From: an uncultured Clostridia bacterium
GTDB taxonomy: Bacteria; Bacillota; Clostridia; TANB77; CAG-508
Assembly (NCBI GenBank): GCA_948678575.1
Contig: CAPPGO010000005.1
Location: 1-64,000, forward strand
DNA: 64,000 bases
Direction of reading: 5' to 3'
Shown here: one piece after another, positions 46,187-55,008 of the stretch
Position numbering within the stretch: position 1 is the first letter of the stretch
Layout: each line of letters opens with the position of its first letter
Notes under the pieces: generated by a model
The model's database searches: none
The model's input: only the letters and a program-made list of their open reading frames with translations
Told to the model about the DNA's origin: nothing
Made by a program: the position numbers and the translations under genes

Positions 46187-48091
46187 ATGAGAGCAAGAGA
46201 TATTAGTGGAGTTTCACACAGTTTTGTTGGAAGATTAAGGGATGAAATTGGTGCTGTTAGAAAAAGAAACCAATTAGAAAGACTTGAACCTTATGCTAAC
46301 ATTATTGATGAAGTATTTGAAAAGTATAATACAGATGATGAAAATAGAACAATGATGTTTAAGCTTTTAAGAAACCCAAAAGAAGGAACAGTTACAAGAA
46401 GAAAACATACAGAAAATTGTAAAGAGATTGCAGGCGAAATTGCAGATAGTTTTGATTGGCTAAACTCAGATATAGTTAGAGTTATGGCAAGACATCATGA
46501 TATTGGACATACTTTTTTAGGACATAGTGGTGAATGGTGGCTTTCTAGTATTAAAGATACTTATGGAATGCCTAATTTTGTACATAATGCAATTGGTGCT
46601 AGAAATCTAAGTTTAAGATATAAAGTTCAGGATGAAATCTGTGCCAAAATACAAGAAACAAATCCAGATATATCAAAAAGAAGTTTAGAAGCAATTAAAA
46701 ATGATATGTGGCTTATCTTTGATGCCATAAATGACCATAATGGAGAAAAATCAGAATATAGTTATGCACCAGATTTTACTAAGAAACGTCAACAATATGA
46801 AGAAGAACTTATGGGATGCTATACTAAGAAAGGGTTTGATAGAACTTTAATTCCAGCTACTGCGGAAGGAAGTTTAATGAGACTTACTGATAAAATTTCT
46901 TATGTACCATTTGATTTAGTAGATATATTTAGAAATAATTGTAATATGCCAAAAGGAATTATAAATGGTGAAGAATATGACTTTTATGAGGAATATAGAA
47001 AAGCATTTAGAGATTTAGGAATGGCTGATGACAGTTTAGATAGATTGTTAGCTTGCAAAACAAACGAAGAATATGATGATTTTGCAAAAGAAATTCAAAA
47101 GATATTTATAGCAGATGTTAAGAAAAATACTAGAAGAAATAATATTCGCATGTCACCAGAAATTTCTAATGTTATGAACAGAATGCGTGATATTAACAAT
47201 AAATTGATGGTAAACTATACTGTTTTAAAAGAAGATCATGAAAATTATGTACCAGCATTAGAAGATATTATGAAATCAGCAGGAAGATTTTTTATAAGAA
47301 TAGGAATAATTGATAAAGATAATGTAGAATTATCAGACTTACCTAAATTTAGTTCTGATGAAGAAAGAAAAAAATTAATGTTAGACAGCTTTAAAAATGA
47401 TGAGCTAACTTATGGACTAGCAAAATATATTTCTACAATAACACCAGAAGATTTTGCTTTTACAGTCGAATCTTGTAAAAAATCTTTTGAAGAAACTATA
47501 AAAGGTGAGATAGAAGTTGCTCGTGCAGTTACAACGGGAACAGTAAATGCGGTTGAAATTAAAGCAGAAGGTGAAAAGAAAAAGAGAATAGAAACATATA
47601 TTAGAGAATTTAATGATATACTAAATGCAACATATGAGAATGATTCAATGCAAAAAGTAATGAATCCTTTATCTACTAATCCAATAGATAAATTTAAAAG
47701 AAGGGTATGGTTAGATAAGGCTAGTCAAAGAATTAAAGATAGTTCAGTAGCTAAATTAAAATATGGAAGTGAAAAAGATGGTATAATTTCATTACCAGAA
47801 ATGGTAGCTATGGAAATTGGTAGTCAATATTTAGCTAGTCTTAATGACTATGAATGGAAAAGAGTTTTTGAATTATCTCGTAATCCAAGTCCAGAAGTAA
47901 AGGCAAGTTTAGGAAGACCATATAATACTTTTGATTTTAGAGCAGAGGCTCAGCCACATAAAGCTTGGGATAATATTTCAAAATTGCAAGCAAAAGAAGC
48001 TGAAATAGGATTAACTAAAACTGATGCTTCTGTATTTGCAATGTTTAAGAGTTTTTGGCCATTCAAGAAAAGTGATGAAAAAACTAGATAA
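46187..48091 (+). CDS. dGTPase-like HD-domain phosphohydrolase
   Basis: A 634-residue protein with an N-terminal dGTP triphosphohydrolase-like HD domain. The metal ligands are a His in RRKHTENCKEIAGEIA, HHD in ARHHDIGHTFLGH, and an Asp in LMRLTDKISYVPFDLVD. The C-terminal ~330 residues are helical and charged and longer than in the ~400-500-residue Dgt enzymes. It probably hydrolyses dNTPs and may act in nucleotide balance or antiphage depletion; both are family knowledge, not shown here. The start at 46187 follows AAAGGGG by ten bases. Confidence 0.82.
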   Translation: MRARDISGVSHSFVGRLRDEIGAVRKRNQLERLEPYANIIDEVFEKYNTDDENRTMMFKLLRNPKEGTVTRRKHTENCKEIAGEIADSFDWLNSDIVRVMARHHDIGHTFLGHSGEWWLSSIKDTYGMPNFVHNAIGARNLSLRYKVQDEICAKIQETNPDISKRSLEAIKNDMWLIFDAINDHNGEKSEYSYAPDFTKKRQQYEEELMGCYTKKGFDRTLIPATAEGSLMRLTDKISYVPFDLVDIFRNNCNMPKGIINGEEYDFYEEYRKAFRDLGMADDSLDRLLACKTNEEYDDFAKEIQKIFIADVKKNTRRNNIRMSPEISNVMNRMRDINNKLMVNYTVLKEDHENYVPALEDIMKSAGRFFIRIGIIDKDNVELSDLPKFSSDEERKKLMLDSFKNDELTYGLAKYISTITPEDFAFTVESCKKSFEETIKGEIEVARAVTTGTVNAVEIKAEGEKKKRIETYIREFNDILNATYENDSMQKVMNPLSTNPIDKFKRRVWLDKASQRIKDSSVAKLKYGSEKDGIISLPEMVAMEIGSQYLASLNDYEWKRVFELSRNPSPEVKASLGRPYNTFDFRAEAQPHKAWDNISKLQAKEAEIGLTKTDASVFAMFKSFWPFKKSDEKTR

Positions 48092-48126
48092 GCCAAAAAT
48101 TAATGTGAGTATTTTGAAAAAAATAC

Positions 48127-48154
48127 TTGCATTTTTTTTTTTATATGTTAGAAT
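48127..48154 (+). promoter_or_regulatory. Sigma-A promoter of perR-rubrerythrin
   Basis: TTGCAT (48127-48132), 16-base spacer, TAGAAT (48149-48154), with the operator palindrome immediately downstream. Confidence 0.6.
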
Positions 48155-48157
48155 ACG

Positions 48158-48178
48158 AATTAGGAATTATTCCTAATT
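48158..48178. promoter_or_regulatory. Fur/PerR-type operator palindrome
   Basis: A perfect 10-1-10 palindrome (AATTAGGAAT, T, ATTCCTAATT) covers the likely transcription start, just before perR. This is where an autoregulatory PerR/Fur box would sit, though the sequence differs from the Bacillus PerR box. Confidence 0.65.
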
Positions 48179-48193
48179 TCAAAAGGGGTAACT

Positions 48194-48577
48194 ATGGAGA
48201 AGTATTCTAAACAAAGAGAAGAGGTTATTAATTGCATAAAAAATAATAAGAATCATCCAACTGCTGAGGAAATTTATATGAGTTTAAAACTTAGAAACCC
48301 TAATATTAGTAGAGGAACAGTTTATAGAAATCTAAATCTACTAGTTGATAAAGGTTTTGTAAATAAAATTTCTAATTCAGGAAAACCAGATAAATTTGAT
48401 TATGTTTGTGATAAACATAGTCATGCTATTTGCAAAATCTGTGGCAATGTTTTTGATTTTCAAATTCTAATAGATGATAATATTAAAAATGCAATTAAAA
48501 CTCAGACTGAATTAGAAGAATTTTCTAATGAATTTACAGTTTACGGTATTTGTAAAACATGTAAGAAAAAAATATAA
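48194..48577 (+). CDS. perR: Fur-family regulator, PerR-like
   Basis: A 127-residue regulator with a winged helix (HPTAEEIYMSLKLRNPNISRGTVYRNLNLLVDKG) and a dimer domain. The metal site residues DKFDYVCDKHSHAICKICG and a second CKTC give two CxxC pairs for structural zinc. The tight linkage to rubrerythrin supports peroxide sensing (PerR) rather than iron sensing (Fur), but the two cannot be separated with certainty from sequence. It is 19 bases upstream of the rubrerythrin gene. Confidence 0.85.
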   Translation: MEKYSKQREEVINCIKNNKNHPTAEEIYMSLKLRNPNISRGTVYRNLNLLVDKGFVNKISNSGKPDKFDYVCDKHSHAICKICGNVFDFQILIDDNIKNAIKTQTELEEFSNEFTVYGICKTCKKKI

Positions 48578-48596
48578 TTTTTAGGAGGTAAGTGTA

Positions 48597-49139
48597 ATGC
48601 CAGAATTAAAAGGTACAAAAACAGAAAAAAATTTAATGGAGGCTTTTGCGGGAGAATCACAAGCAAGAAATAAATATACATATTTTGCTAGCAAAGCTAA
48701 AAAAGAAGGATATGAACAAATTGCTGCTATATTCCAAGAAACAGCAGATAATGAAAAAGAACATGCAAAATTATGGTTTAAATTATTAAATGGTGGAGAT
48801 ATCAGCACAACAGCAGATAATTTAAAAGCAGCTGCTGAGGGAGAAAATTTTGAATGGACAGATATGTATGAAAGAATGGCAAAAGAAGCTAAGGAAGAAG
48901 GATTTGACAAAATTGCATACTTATTTGAAGCTGTTGGAAAAATAGAAAAAGAACATGAAGAAAGATACAGAAAATTATTAGAAAATGTAGAGGGCGATTT
49001 AGTATTTTCAAAAGATGGAGACAAAATTTGGAAATGTAGAAATTGTGGACATATTTGTGTAGGAAAAGAAGCACCAGAAGTTTGCCCAGTTTGCAATCAC
49101 CCACAATCATTCTTCGAAGTAAAAGCTGAAAATTATTAA
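48597..49139 (+). CDS. rbr: Rubrerythrin
   Basis: A 180-residue peroxide-scavenging diiron protein. The N-terminal ferritin-like domain carries ExxxR and EKEHAK motifs (FAGESQARNKYTYFA, ADNEKEHAKLWF, KIEKEHEERY), and the C-terminal rubredoxin domain has CRNCG and CPVCNHP. TAGGAGGT precedes the start. Co-transcription with perR fits oxidative-stress control in an anaerobe. Confidence 0.96.
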   Translation: MPELKGTKTEKNLMEAFAGESQARNKYTYFASKAKKEGYEQIAAIFQETADNEKEHAKLWFKLLNGGDISTTADNLKAAAEGENFEWTDMYERMAKEAKEEGFDKIAYLFEAVGKIEKEHEERYRKLLENVEGDLVFSKDGDKIWKCRNCGHICVGKEAPEVCPVCNHPQSFFEVKAENY

Positions 49140-49149
49140 AATCGACTGA

Positions 49150-49180
49150 TTGGTCTGTGCAAACACACAGACTAATTTTA
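49150..49180 (+). terminator. Terminator-like hairpin after rubrerythrin
   Basis: TTGGTCTGTG and CACAGACTAA arms followed by TTTTA. Confidence 0.65.
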
Positions 49181-49226
49181 TGTTAAAATAGTTTTAATAG
49201 ATTTCTAAGTTTTAATATATACAAAT

Positions 49227-49357
49227 GTTTTCTAAGTAATATTATATATTTTTCGTTCTCCCCATTCTAAAAATTTTAACAGAAGCTTTTTCAGCTTTTG
49301 AAAATTTTTGAACGGTCCCCACCCACCACTCAAATTATATAATATCATTTAGAAAAC
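49227..49357 (-). repeat. Dispersed structured element, copy C (reverse orientation)
   Basis: The outer stem pairs GTTTTCTAA with TTAGAAAAC and continues through TATTATATA/TATATAATA. Beyond it a further 10-bp helix GATTTCTAAG/CTTAGAAATC (49200-49209 with 49375-49384) extends the structure to about 185 bp. Conserved blocks lie at 49308-49324 and 49253-49270 (complements of the G-rich blocks of copies A and B). The inner stem differs from the other copies but is complementary. It lies between rubrerythrin and a membrane-protein gene. Confidence 0.8.
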
Positions 49358-49424
49358 AATGAAAAAATATAATGCTTAGAAATCAATAGTAAAATTGAAA
49401 TTTATGAAAGGAATTAAATGTAAA

Positions 49425-50030
49425 ATGAATGAAAATGTATTATCAAAAAGAATATGCGATTATTCAAAAATAGTAGACATTATGCAAATTATAGTTATTT
49501 GTTTTTGCGCTTTGGTAGTTCCAACTTTTGTACCAACTTGGATAAAAGCTATTTTTGGAGCAGAAAGTTTTTTAGATGTCAATTCACAATTGATAGTAGG
49601 AACAATAGTAAATATGGCTTTAATAATGACAGCCATTAATTTAAAAGGTTGGAAAAAAATAGTAGGAATTATTACACTTCCTAGTATTTCAAATTTATTA
49701 GGAGGTTATGTTTTTAAAACAGCTTCACCTTTTATGGTATATATGGTTCCAGCTATTTGGCTTGGAAACTTTGCAATAGTATATGCTTATAAATTACTAT
49801 TAGTTTCAAAACAAAAAAATTACTTTTTAGTTGGAGCTATTGGAGTAATTATAAAAGTAGCAATTATATTTGCTTTTTTCAATATTATTAATCTATTTGG
49901 AGTATTTCCAGAAAAAGTTTCTGCTATGTTTAAAGTAGCAATGGGAAGTACACAAGCAATTACAGCTACTTGTGGAGTTTTAATATCAAGCTTAATATAT
50001 TATCCAATCAAAAAGATGAAAAAAATCTAA
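49425..50030 (+). CDS. Six-helix membrane protein of unknown function
   Basis: A 201-residue integral membrane protein with about six hydrophobic segments and few charges. The end of helix 1 contains VVPTFVPTWIKAIFG. It resembles small transporter substrate-binding subunits in size, but no signature is decisive. The start at 49425 has AAAGGA 12 bases upstream; ATG 49404 is an alternative. It stands alone between the repeat element and pfkA. Confidence 0.65.
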   Translation: MNENVLSKRICDYSKIVDIMQIIVICFCALVVPTFVPTWIKAIFGAESFLDVNSQLIVGTIVNMALIMTAINLKGWKKIVGIITLPSISNLLGGYVFKTASPFMVYMVPAIWLGNFAIVYAYKLLLVSKQKNYFLVGAIGVIIKVAIIFAFFNIINLFGVFPEKVSAMFKVAMGSTQAITATCGVLISSLIYYPIKKMKKI

Positions 50031-50111
50031 AAAAGGGTTGTATTTGAATTTCAAAAAATATATAATCATAGATGTTGAAAATTGAATGTGTAATCTAAGG
50101 AGGATTATAAT

Positions 50112-51248
50112 ATGAAGAAAGTTGCTATATTAACAAATGGAGGAGATGCTCCTGGACTAAATGCAGTCATAAGAGCAATCGTAAAAACAGCTAGAACAAA
50201 CGGTGTAGAATGTTATGGTTATATCGAAGGATACAAAGGATTATTAGAAAATAACTATGTAAAATTAGATTTAGCTACAAATGCTTCTGGTTTATTACAC
50301 AAAGGTGGTACAATTATTGGTACTTCAAATAGTACTAATGTATTCAACTATAAAGTAGTAAATGAAGATGGTAGTGTAGAATTTAAAGATTTATCAGATA
50401 AATGTGTTGAAAATATTAAAAATGCAGGATTTGATTGTGTATTTGCATTAGGTGGAGATGGAACACAAAAATCTAGTAGAGATTTTTCTTTAAAAGGAGT
50501 AAACTTTATAGGAGTTCCAAAAACTATTGATAATGATGTTGCTCACACAGATACAACATTCGGATATAACACAGCTGTTTCTGTTGCAACAGAAGCTATT
50601 GATAGATTACATACAACAGCTGAATCACATCATAGAGTTATGGTACTTGAAGTTATGGGAAGATATGCTGGTTGGATTGCATTAGAATCAGCTATTGCTG
50701 GTGGTGCAGATGTTGCATTAATTCCAGAAATTCCTTATGATATAAATAAAGTAGTTGAAAAAATAAATGAAAGAAGAAATAGAGGAAAAGAATTCACAAT
50801 CGTTGTTACTTCCGAAGGTGCAATACCAAAAGATGGTGAAATGGTTGTTAAAAAGAATTTAGATGATGGTTCAGGATTAGATAATATTAGACTTGGTGGA
50901 ATTGGAGAAAAAGTTGCAAACGATATTGAAGCTTTAACTGGAATGGTTACAAGAAATACAGTTTTAGGATATGTTCAAAGAGGTGGAACACCAAGTGCTT
51001 TTGATAGAATTCTATCTACTAAATATGGTACTAAGGCAATGGAACTTGCATTAGAAGGAATTTTCAATGTATTAGTTACATATAAAGATGGAAAAATGGG
51101 ATATGTTTCTTTGGAAGATGTAGTTGGAAACAACAAAGTTGTAGGAGCTGCTTCTGGTAATACAAAGGAAAGCAATATCAGAAAAATTAAAATGGATGAT
51201 GATTTAGTTAGAGTTGCAAGAGATTTAGGTATGTGTTTAGGCGACTAA
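50112..51248 (+). CDS. pfkA: 6-phosphofructokinase
   Basis: A 378-residue glycolytic kinase. The N-terminal AILTNGGDAPGLNAVIRA, GGDGTQKSS (residues ~114-122), PKTIDNDVAHTDTTFGYNTA (Pro136-Lys137), VMVLEVMGRYAGWIA and LGYVQRGGTPSAFDR are present. The combination of GGDG (ATP-type) with PKTIDND (seen in PPi and mixed-lineage enzymes) places it in the mixed-substrate lineage; ATP is the more likely donor. AAGGAGG precedes the start. Confidence 0.95.
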   Translation: MKKVAILTNGGDAPGLNAVIRAIVKTARTNGVECYGYIEGYKGLLENNYVKLDLATNASGLLHKGGTIIGTSNSTNVFNYKVVNEDGSVEFKDLSDKCVENIKNAGFDCVFALGGDGTQKSSRDFSLKGVNFIGVPKTIDNDVAHTDTTFGYNTAVSVATEAIDRLHTTAESHHRVMVLEVMGRYAGWIALESAIAGGADVALIPEIPYDINKVVEKINERRNRGKEFTIVVTSEGAIPKDGEMVVKKNLDDGSGLDNIRLGGIGEKVANDIEALTGMVTRNTVLGYVQRGGTPSAFDRILSTKYGTKAMELALEGIFNVLVTYKDGKMGYVSLEDVVGNNKVVGAASGNTKESNIRKIKMDDDLVRVARDLGMCLGD

Positions 51249-51263
51249 ATTTGAATTTTATTT

Positions 51264-51294
51264 AAAAGGCAAACCTTAATGGTTTGCCTTTTTT
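51264..51294 (+). terminator. Rho-independent terminator after pfkA
   Basis: AAAAGGCAAACC and GGTTTGCCTTTT arms with a five-base loop and T-run. Confidence 0.9.
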
Positions 51295-51306
51295 GCCCTA
51301 AAAAGC

Positions 51307-51334
51307 TTGCATTTTGCAAAATGTGTGATATAAT
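51307..51334 (+). promoter_or_regulatory. Sigma-A promoter of tig
   Basis: TTGCAT (51307-51312), 16-base spacer, TGTGATATAAT with TATAAT at 51329-51334. Confidence 0.7.
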
Positions 51335-51385
51335 ATAAAGGCTTATGATTTAAAATAGTTAATAATAATTTTGGAGGAATATAAA

Positions 51386-52834
51386 ATGAGTGTAAAAGTT
51401 GAAAAGACAGAAAACAAAAACGAATTGAAATTAGAATTTACAGTTGAAGCAAAAAAATTTGATGAAGCTATGAAAACAGTTTTCACAAAAAATGCAAAAT
51501 ATTTCAACATTCCTGGTTTCAGAAAAGGTAAAGCACCAATGGCAATTGTCGAAAAATTCTATGGTACAGAAATTTTCTATGAAGATGCTTTTAATGAAGT
51601 AGTTCCATCTGTATATGATGAAGCTATTAAAGCAGAAAAATTAGAAGTTGTAAGTAAACCAAGTATAGATGTTGTTCAAATTGGTAAAGGAAAAGATTTA
51701 GTTTTTACAGCTGTTGTTCAAACTAAACCAGAAGTTAAACTTGGAAAATATAAAGGAATAACACTAGAAAAAACAACTTATAAAGTAACTGATGAAGCTG
51801 TTGATAATGAAATTAATCGTATGGCAGAAAGAAATGCTAGAATGGTTTCTGTTACAGATAGAGCAGCTAAAAAAGGTGATGTAACAGTTATTGATTTTGA
51901 AGGTTCTGTTGATGGAGTAAAATTTGAAGGTGGAACAGCAGAAAATCATGAATTAGAATTAGGAAGCGGATCTTTTATTCCAGGATTTGAAGATCAAGTT
52001 ATTGGTATGAAAATTGATGAAGTAAAAGATGTTAAAGTTAAATTCCCAGAAGAATATTTTTCAAAAGAATTAGCAGGAAAAGATGCTGTATTTAAAGTTA
52101 CAGTTCATGAAATTAAAAACAAAGAATTACCAAAAATAGATGATGAATTTGCAAAAGATGTTAGTGAATTCGATACACTTGCAGAATTAAAAGCTGATAC
52201 AAAGAAAAAATTACAAGATGAACAAGATAATAAAGCAAAATCAGAATTAGAAGAAAATGCAGTTAAAGCAGTTTCTGATGATTCAGAAGTAGAAATTCCA
52301 TCTGGAATGATAGAACTAGAAATTGAAGGAATGGCAGAAGATATGAATAGAAGATTATCATATCAAGGAGTTACATTTGAACAATATCTTCAAATGATTG
52401 GTAAAACAATGGAAGACTTTAAAAATGATAATCAAGAAGCAGCAAAAACTTCCTCAAAAATGAAATTAGTTTTAGAAGCAGTTTATAATGATGCAAAATT
52501 AAATGTAGAAGATAAAGAAGTTACAGATAAACTTGAAGAATTAGCAACAATGTATGGTAGAGATATTGAAGATTTAAAGAAAAACGAAGAATTAGTTGAA
52601 AGAGTTACAGAAAGCTTTAAATCTGAAAAAGCAATCAATTACATAATTGATAATGCAAAAATTAAAGAAGTAGCTGAAAAGAAAGAAGAAAAAGCAGAAA
52701 AAACAACTACAAAGAAATCTACAACAAAAGCTTCTGAAACAAAATCAGAAAAAGCTGATAGTAAAGAAGAAAAAACTAAAAAAGAACCAGCTAAAAAAAC
52801 AACTACAAAAAAATCAACTAAAAAAAGTGAATAA
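51386..52834 (+). CDS. tig: Trigger factor
   Basis: A 482-residue ribosome-associated chaperone and prolyl isomerase. The ribosome-binding loop FNIPGFRKGKAP is near residue 45, the FKBP-like PPIase domain carries GDVTVIDFEGSVDG and LGSGSFIPGFEDQVIGM, and a helical C-terminal domain follows. The last ~50 residues are a low-complexity Lys/Thr/Ser/Glu tail (KKSTTKASETKSEKADSK in part), an extension beyond the usual ~430 residues. The start at 51386 has GGAGG eight bases upstream. It precedes clpP-clpX as is common in Firmicutes. Confidence 0.95.
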   Translation: MSVKVEKTENKNELKLEFTVEAKKFDEAMKTVFTKNAKYFNIPGFRKGKAPMAIVEKFYGTEIFYEDAFNEVVPSVYDEAIKAEKLEVVSKPSIDVVQIGKGKDLVFTAVVQTKPEVKLGKYKGITLEKTTYKVTDEAVDNEINRMAERNARMVSVTDRAAKKGDVTVIDFEGSVDGVKFEGGTAENHELELGSGSFIPGFEDQVIGMKIDEVKDVKVKFPEEYFSKELAGKDAVFKVTVHEIKNKELPKIDDEFAKDVSEFDTLAELKADTKKKLQDEQDNKAKSELEENAVKAVSDDSEVEIPSGMIELEIEGMAEDMNRRLSYQGVTFEQYLQMIGKTMEDFKNDNQEAAKTSSKMKLVLEAVYNDAKLNVEDKEVTDKLEELATMYGRDIEDLKKNEELVERVTESFKSEKAINYIIDNAKIKEVAEKKEEKAEKTTTKKSTTKASETKSEKADSKEEKTKKEPAKKTTTKKSTKKSE

Positions 52835-52855
52835 TTGTAGATAAAAAATTATAAT

Positions 52856-52900
52856 AAACTCTCTAAGTTAAACAATTTTAACTTGGGGAGTTTATTTTTA
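52856..52900 (+). terminator. Rho-independent terminator after tig
   Basis: AAACTC...AAGTTAAA pairs with TTTAACTT...GAGTTT around CAAT, followed by ATTTTTA. Confidence 0.8.
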
Positions 52901-52954
52901 ATAATCAATTTATTATTGTTCTGACTATAAAAAATGTCGAATAAATAAATATAA

Positions 52955-53000
52955 AAAAGTATCTTTTTTTTATATTTAATATTGAAAAAAAGATACTTTT
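52955..53000 (+). other. Perfect hairpin in the clpP leader region
   Basis: AAAAGTATCTTTTTTT and its exact complement AAAAAAAGATACTTTT form a 16-bp stem with a 14-base AT loop, ending 56 bases before clpP. It may be a second terminator-like structure or a leader element; no CtsR-type operator is seen. The rest of 52901-53056 shows nothing else clear. Confidence 0.55.
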
Positions 53001-53056
53001 AGTATATATTAAAGTTTGATAAAACATTTATGAGTGATAGAAAGGAATGAAAAATA

Positions 53057-53659
53057 ATGATAGACAATAGTTTAGTACCTTATGTAATTGAACAAACAAG
53101 TAGAGGAGAAAGGTCATATGACATTTTTTCAAGATTATTAAAAGATAGAATAATATTTTTAGCAGAGGATGTTAATCCAGCTTCTGCTAGTTTAGTTGTA
53201 GCACAACTATTATTTTTGGAATCAGAAGATCCAGATAAAGAAATACACTTATATATTAATAGCCCTGGTGGATCTATTACAGATGGAATGGCAATAGTTG
53301 ATACAATTAATTATATCAAATGTCCTGTATCTACAATTTGTGTAGGTATGGCTGCAAGTATGGGAGCTGTACTTTTAGCTTCTGGTGAAAAAGGAAAGAG
53401 ATATGCTACTCCAAATGCAGAAATACTAATTCATCAACCATTAATTGGTGGTGGAGGAATTTCTGGTCAAACAACAGAAATAAAAATACATGCAGAGCAT
53501 ATGGTTAGAACAAGAGAAAAATTAAATAAATTATTAAGCGATAGAACTGGTCAAAGTTTAGAACAAATTGAAAAAGATACAGAAAGAGATAATTACATGA
53601 CAGCTGAACAAGCATTAAAATACGGATTGATTGATGGAATTTTAGACAAAAGAGCTTAA
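53057..53659 (+). CDS. clpP: ATP-dependent Clp protease proteolytic subunit
   Basis: A 200-residue serine protease. The catalytic Ser101 is in GMAASMGAVLL and His126 in ILIHQPLIGG; YINSPGGSITDGMAI is also typical. It forms the barrel used by ClpX, encoded 26 bases downstream. Confidence 0.97.
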   Translation: MIDNSLVPYVIEQTSRGERSYDIFSRLLKDRIIFLAEDVNPASASLVVAQLLFLESEDPDKEIHLYINSPGGSITDGMAIVDTINYIKCPVSTICVGMAASMGAVLLASGEKGKRYATPNAEILIHQPLIGGGGISGQTTEIKIHAEHMVRTREKLNKLLSDRTGQSLEQIEKDTERDNYMTAEQALKYGLIDGILDKRA

Positions 53660-53685
53660 AATTTAAGATATGAGTGAGGAGATAT

Positions 53686-54987
53686 ATGGCAAAAAACGAA
53701 AATAAAAATGTTCGATGCTCTTTTTGTGGAAAGCCACAAGAAGCAGTAAAGAAAATAATTGCGGGTCCAGGTGTATTTATTTGTGACGAATGTGTTTCTT
53801 TATGTACAGATATAATAGATGAAGAAGTATATGATGAAGCAGTTACAGAAGAAGTTGAAAATATTCCAAGTCCTGCTGAAATAAAAAAAATTTTAGATGA
53901 ATATGTTATTGGTCAAGAGGAAGCCAAAAAATCACTTTCTGTTGCAGTATATAATCATTATAAAAGAATAAACAATTTAGATTTAATGGATGATGTTGAA
54001 ATTCAAAAAAGTAATATTTTGTTGCTAGGTCCAACTGGTTGTGGTAAAACATTACTTGCACAAACACTAGCAAAAGTATTAAATGTTCCTTTTGCGATTG
54101 CAGACGCTACAACTCTTACAGAAGCAGGTTATGTAGGTGAAGATGTTGAAAATATACTTTTAAAATTAATTCAATCTGCTAATTTTGATATTGAGAAAGC
54201 AGAAAGAGGAATTATATATATTGATGAAATAGATAAAATTTCTCGTAAATCTGAAAATCCATCAATTACGAGAGATGTTAGTGGAGAAGGTGTACAACAA
54301 GCTTTACTTAAAATTATAGAAGGAACAAAAGCTTCTGTACCACCACAAGGTGGAAGGAAACATCCGCATCAAGAATTTTTACAAATTGATACTACAAATA
54401 TATTATTTATTTGTGGTGGAGCTTTTGAAGGATTAGAACAAATAATCAAAGACAGATTAGGAAAGAAATCAATAGGTTTTGGTGCAACTATTGAAAGTAA
54501 ACAAGATATAAATAAAACTGAAATATTTAAAGAATTATTGCCACAAGATTTATTAAAATTTGGTTTAATACCTGAATTTGTAGGTAGATTACCAATCATT
54601 GCAACATTAGATGGTTTAACAAGAGAAGCTTTAATAGAAATTGTTACAAAACCTAAAAATGCATTGGTAAAACAATATAAGAAATTAGTTGAATTAGATG
54701 GTGTACAATTAGAATTTTCTAATGAAGCGCTAGAAATGATTGTTGATAAGGCAATAGAAAGAAATACTGGTGCAAGAGGACTTCGTTCAATAATTGAAGA
54801 GATTATGAGAGATATTATGTATGATATACCATCAAATTACAAAATTGCAAAATGTACAATAACAAAAGAATGTGTTGAAGGTAAGGGAGAACCAGAAATA
54901 GTTATTGATGAAAATAAAAAGAAAGAACCAATAAGAGTTCAGAAAAAAGCAAAAACTGGAAATCAGAAGAATCAAGAAACTGCCTAA
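53686..54987 (+). CDS. clpX: ATP-dependent Clp protease ATPase subunit ClpX
   Basis: A 433-residue AAA+ unfoldase. The N-terminal zinc domain uses Cys11, Cys14, Cys33 and Cys36; Walker A is GPTGCGKT, Walker B IIYIDEIDKI, and the pore/RKH region GGRKHPHQEF and GLIPEFVGRLP are present. I start at ATG 53686 with GAGGAG four bases upstream; a GTG four codons earlier lies within the ribosome site. The C-terminal tail is Lys-rich. Confidence 0.97.
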   Translation: MAKNENKNVRCSFCGKPQEAVKKIIAGPGVFICDECVSLCTDIIDEEVYDEAVTEEVENIPSPAEIKKILDEYVIGQEEAKKSLSVAVYNHYKRINNLDLMDDVEIQKSNILLLGPTGCGKTLLAQTLAKVLNVPFAIADATTLTEAGYVGEDVENILLKLIQSANFDIEKAERGIIYIDEIDKISRKSENPSITRDVSGEGVQQALLKIIEGTKASVPPQGGRKHPHQEFLQIDTTNILFICGGAFEGLEQIIKDRLGKKSIGFGATIESKQDINKTEIFKELLPQDLLKFGLIPEFVGRLPIIATLDGLTREALIEIVTKPKNALVKQYKKLVELDGVQLEFSNEALEMIVDKAIERNTGARGLRSIIEEIMRDIMYDIPSNYKIAKCTITKECVEGKGEPEIVIDENKKKEPIRVQKKAKTGNQKNQETA

Positions 54988-55008
54988 TAGAACATGAGGA
55001 GAAAACAA

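Noticed and set aside
49182..49192. GTTAAAATAGT, an 11-base match to the inverted repeat of the invertible segment
   Set aside because: Only half of one repeat, with no partner site nearby and a sequence expected by chance in AT-rich DNA.
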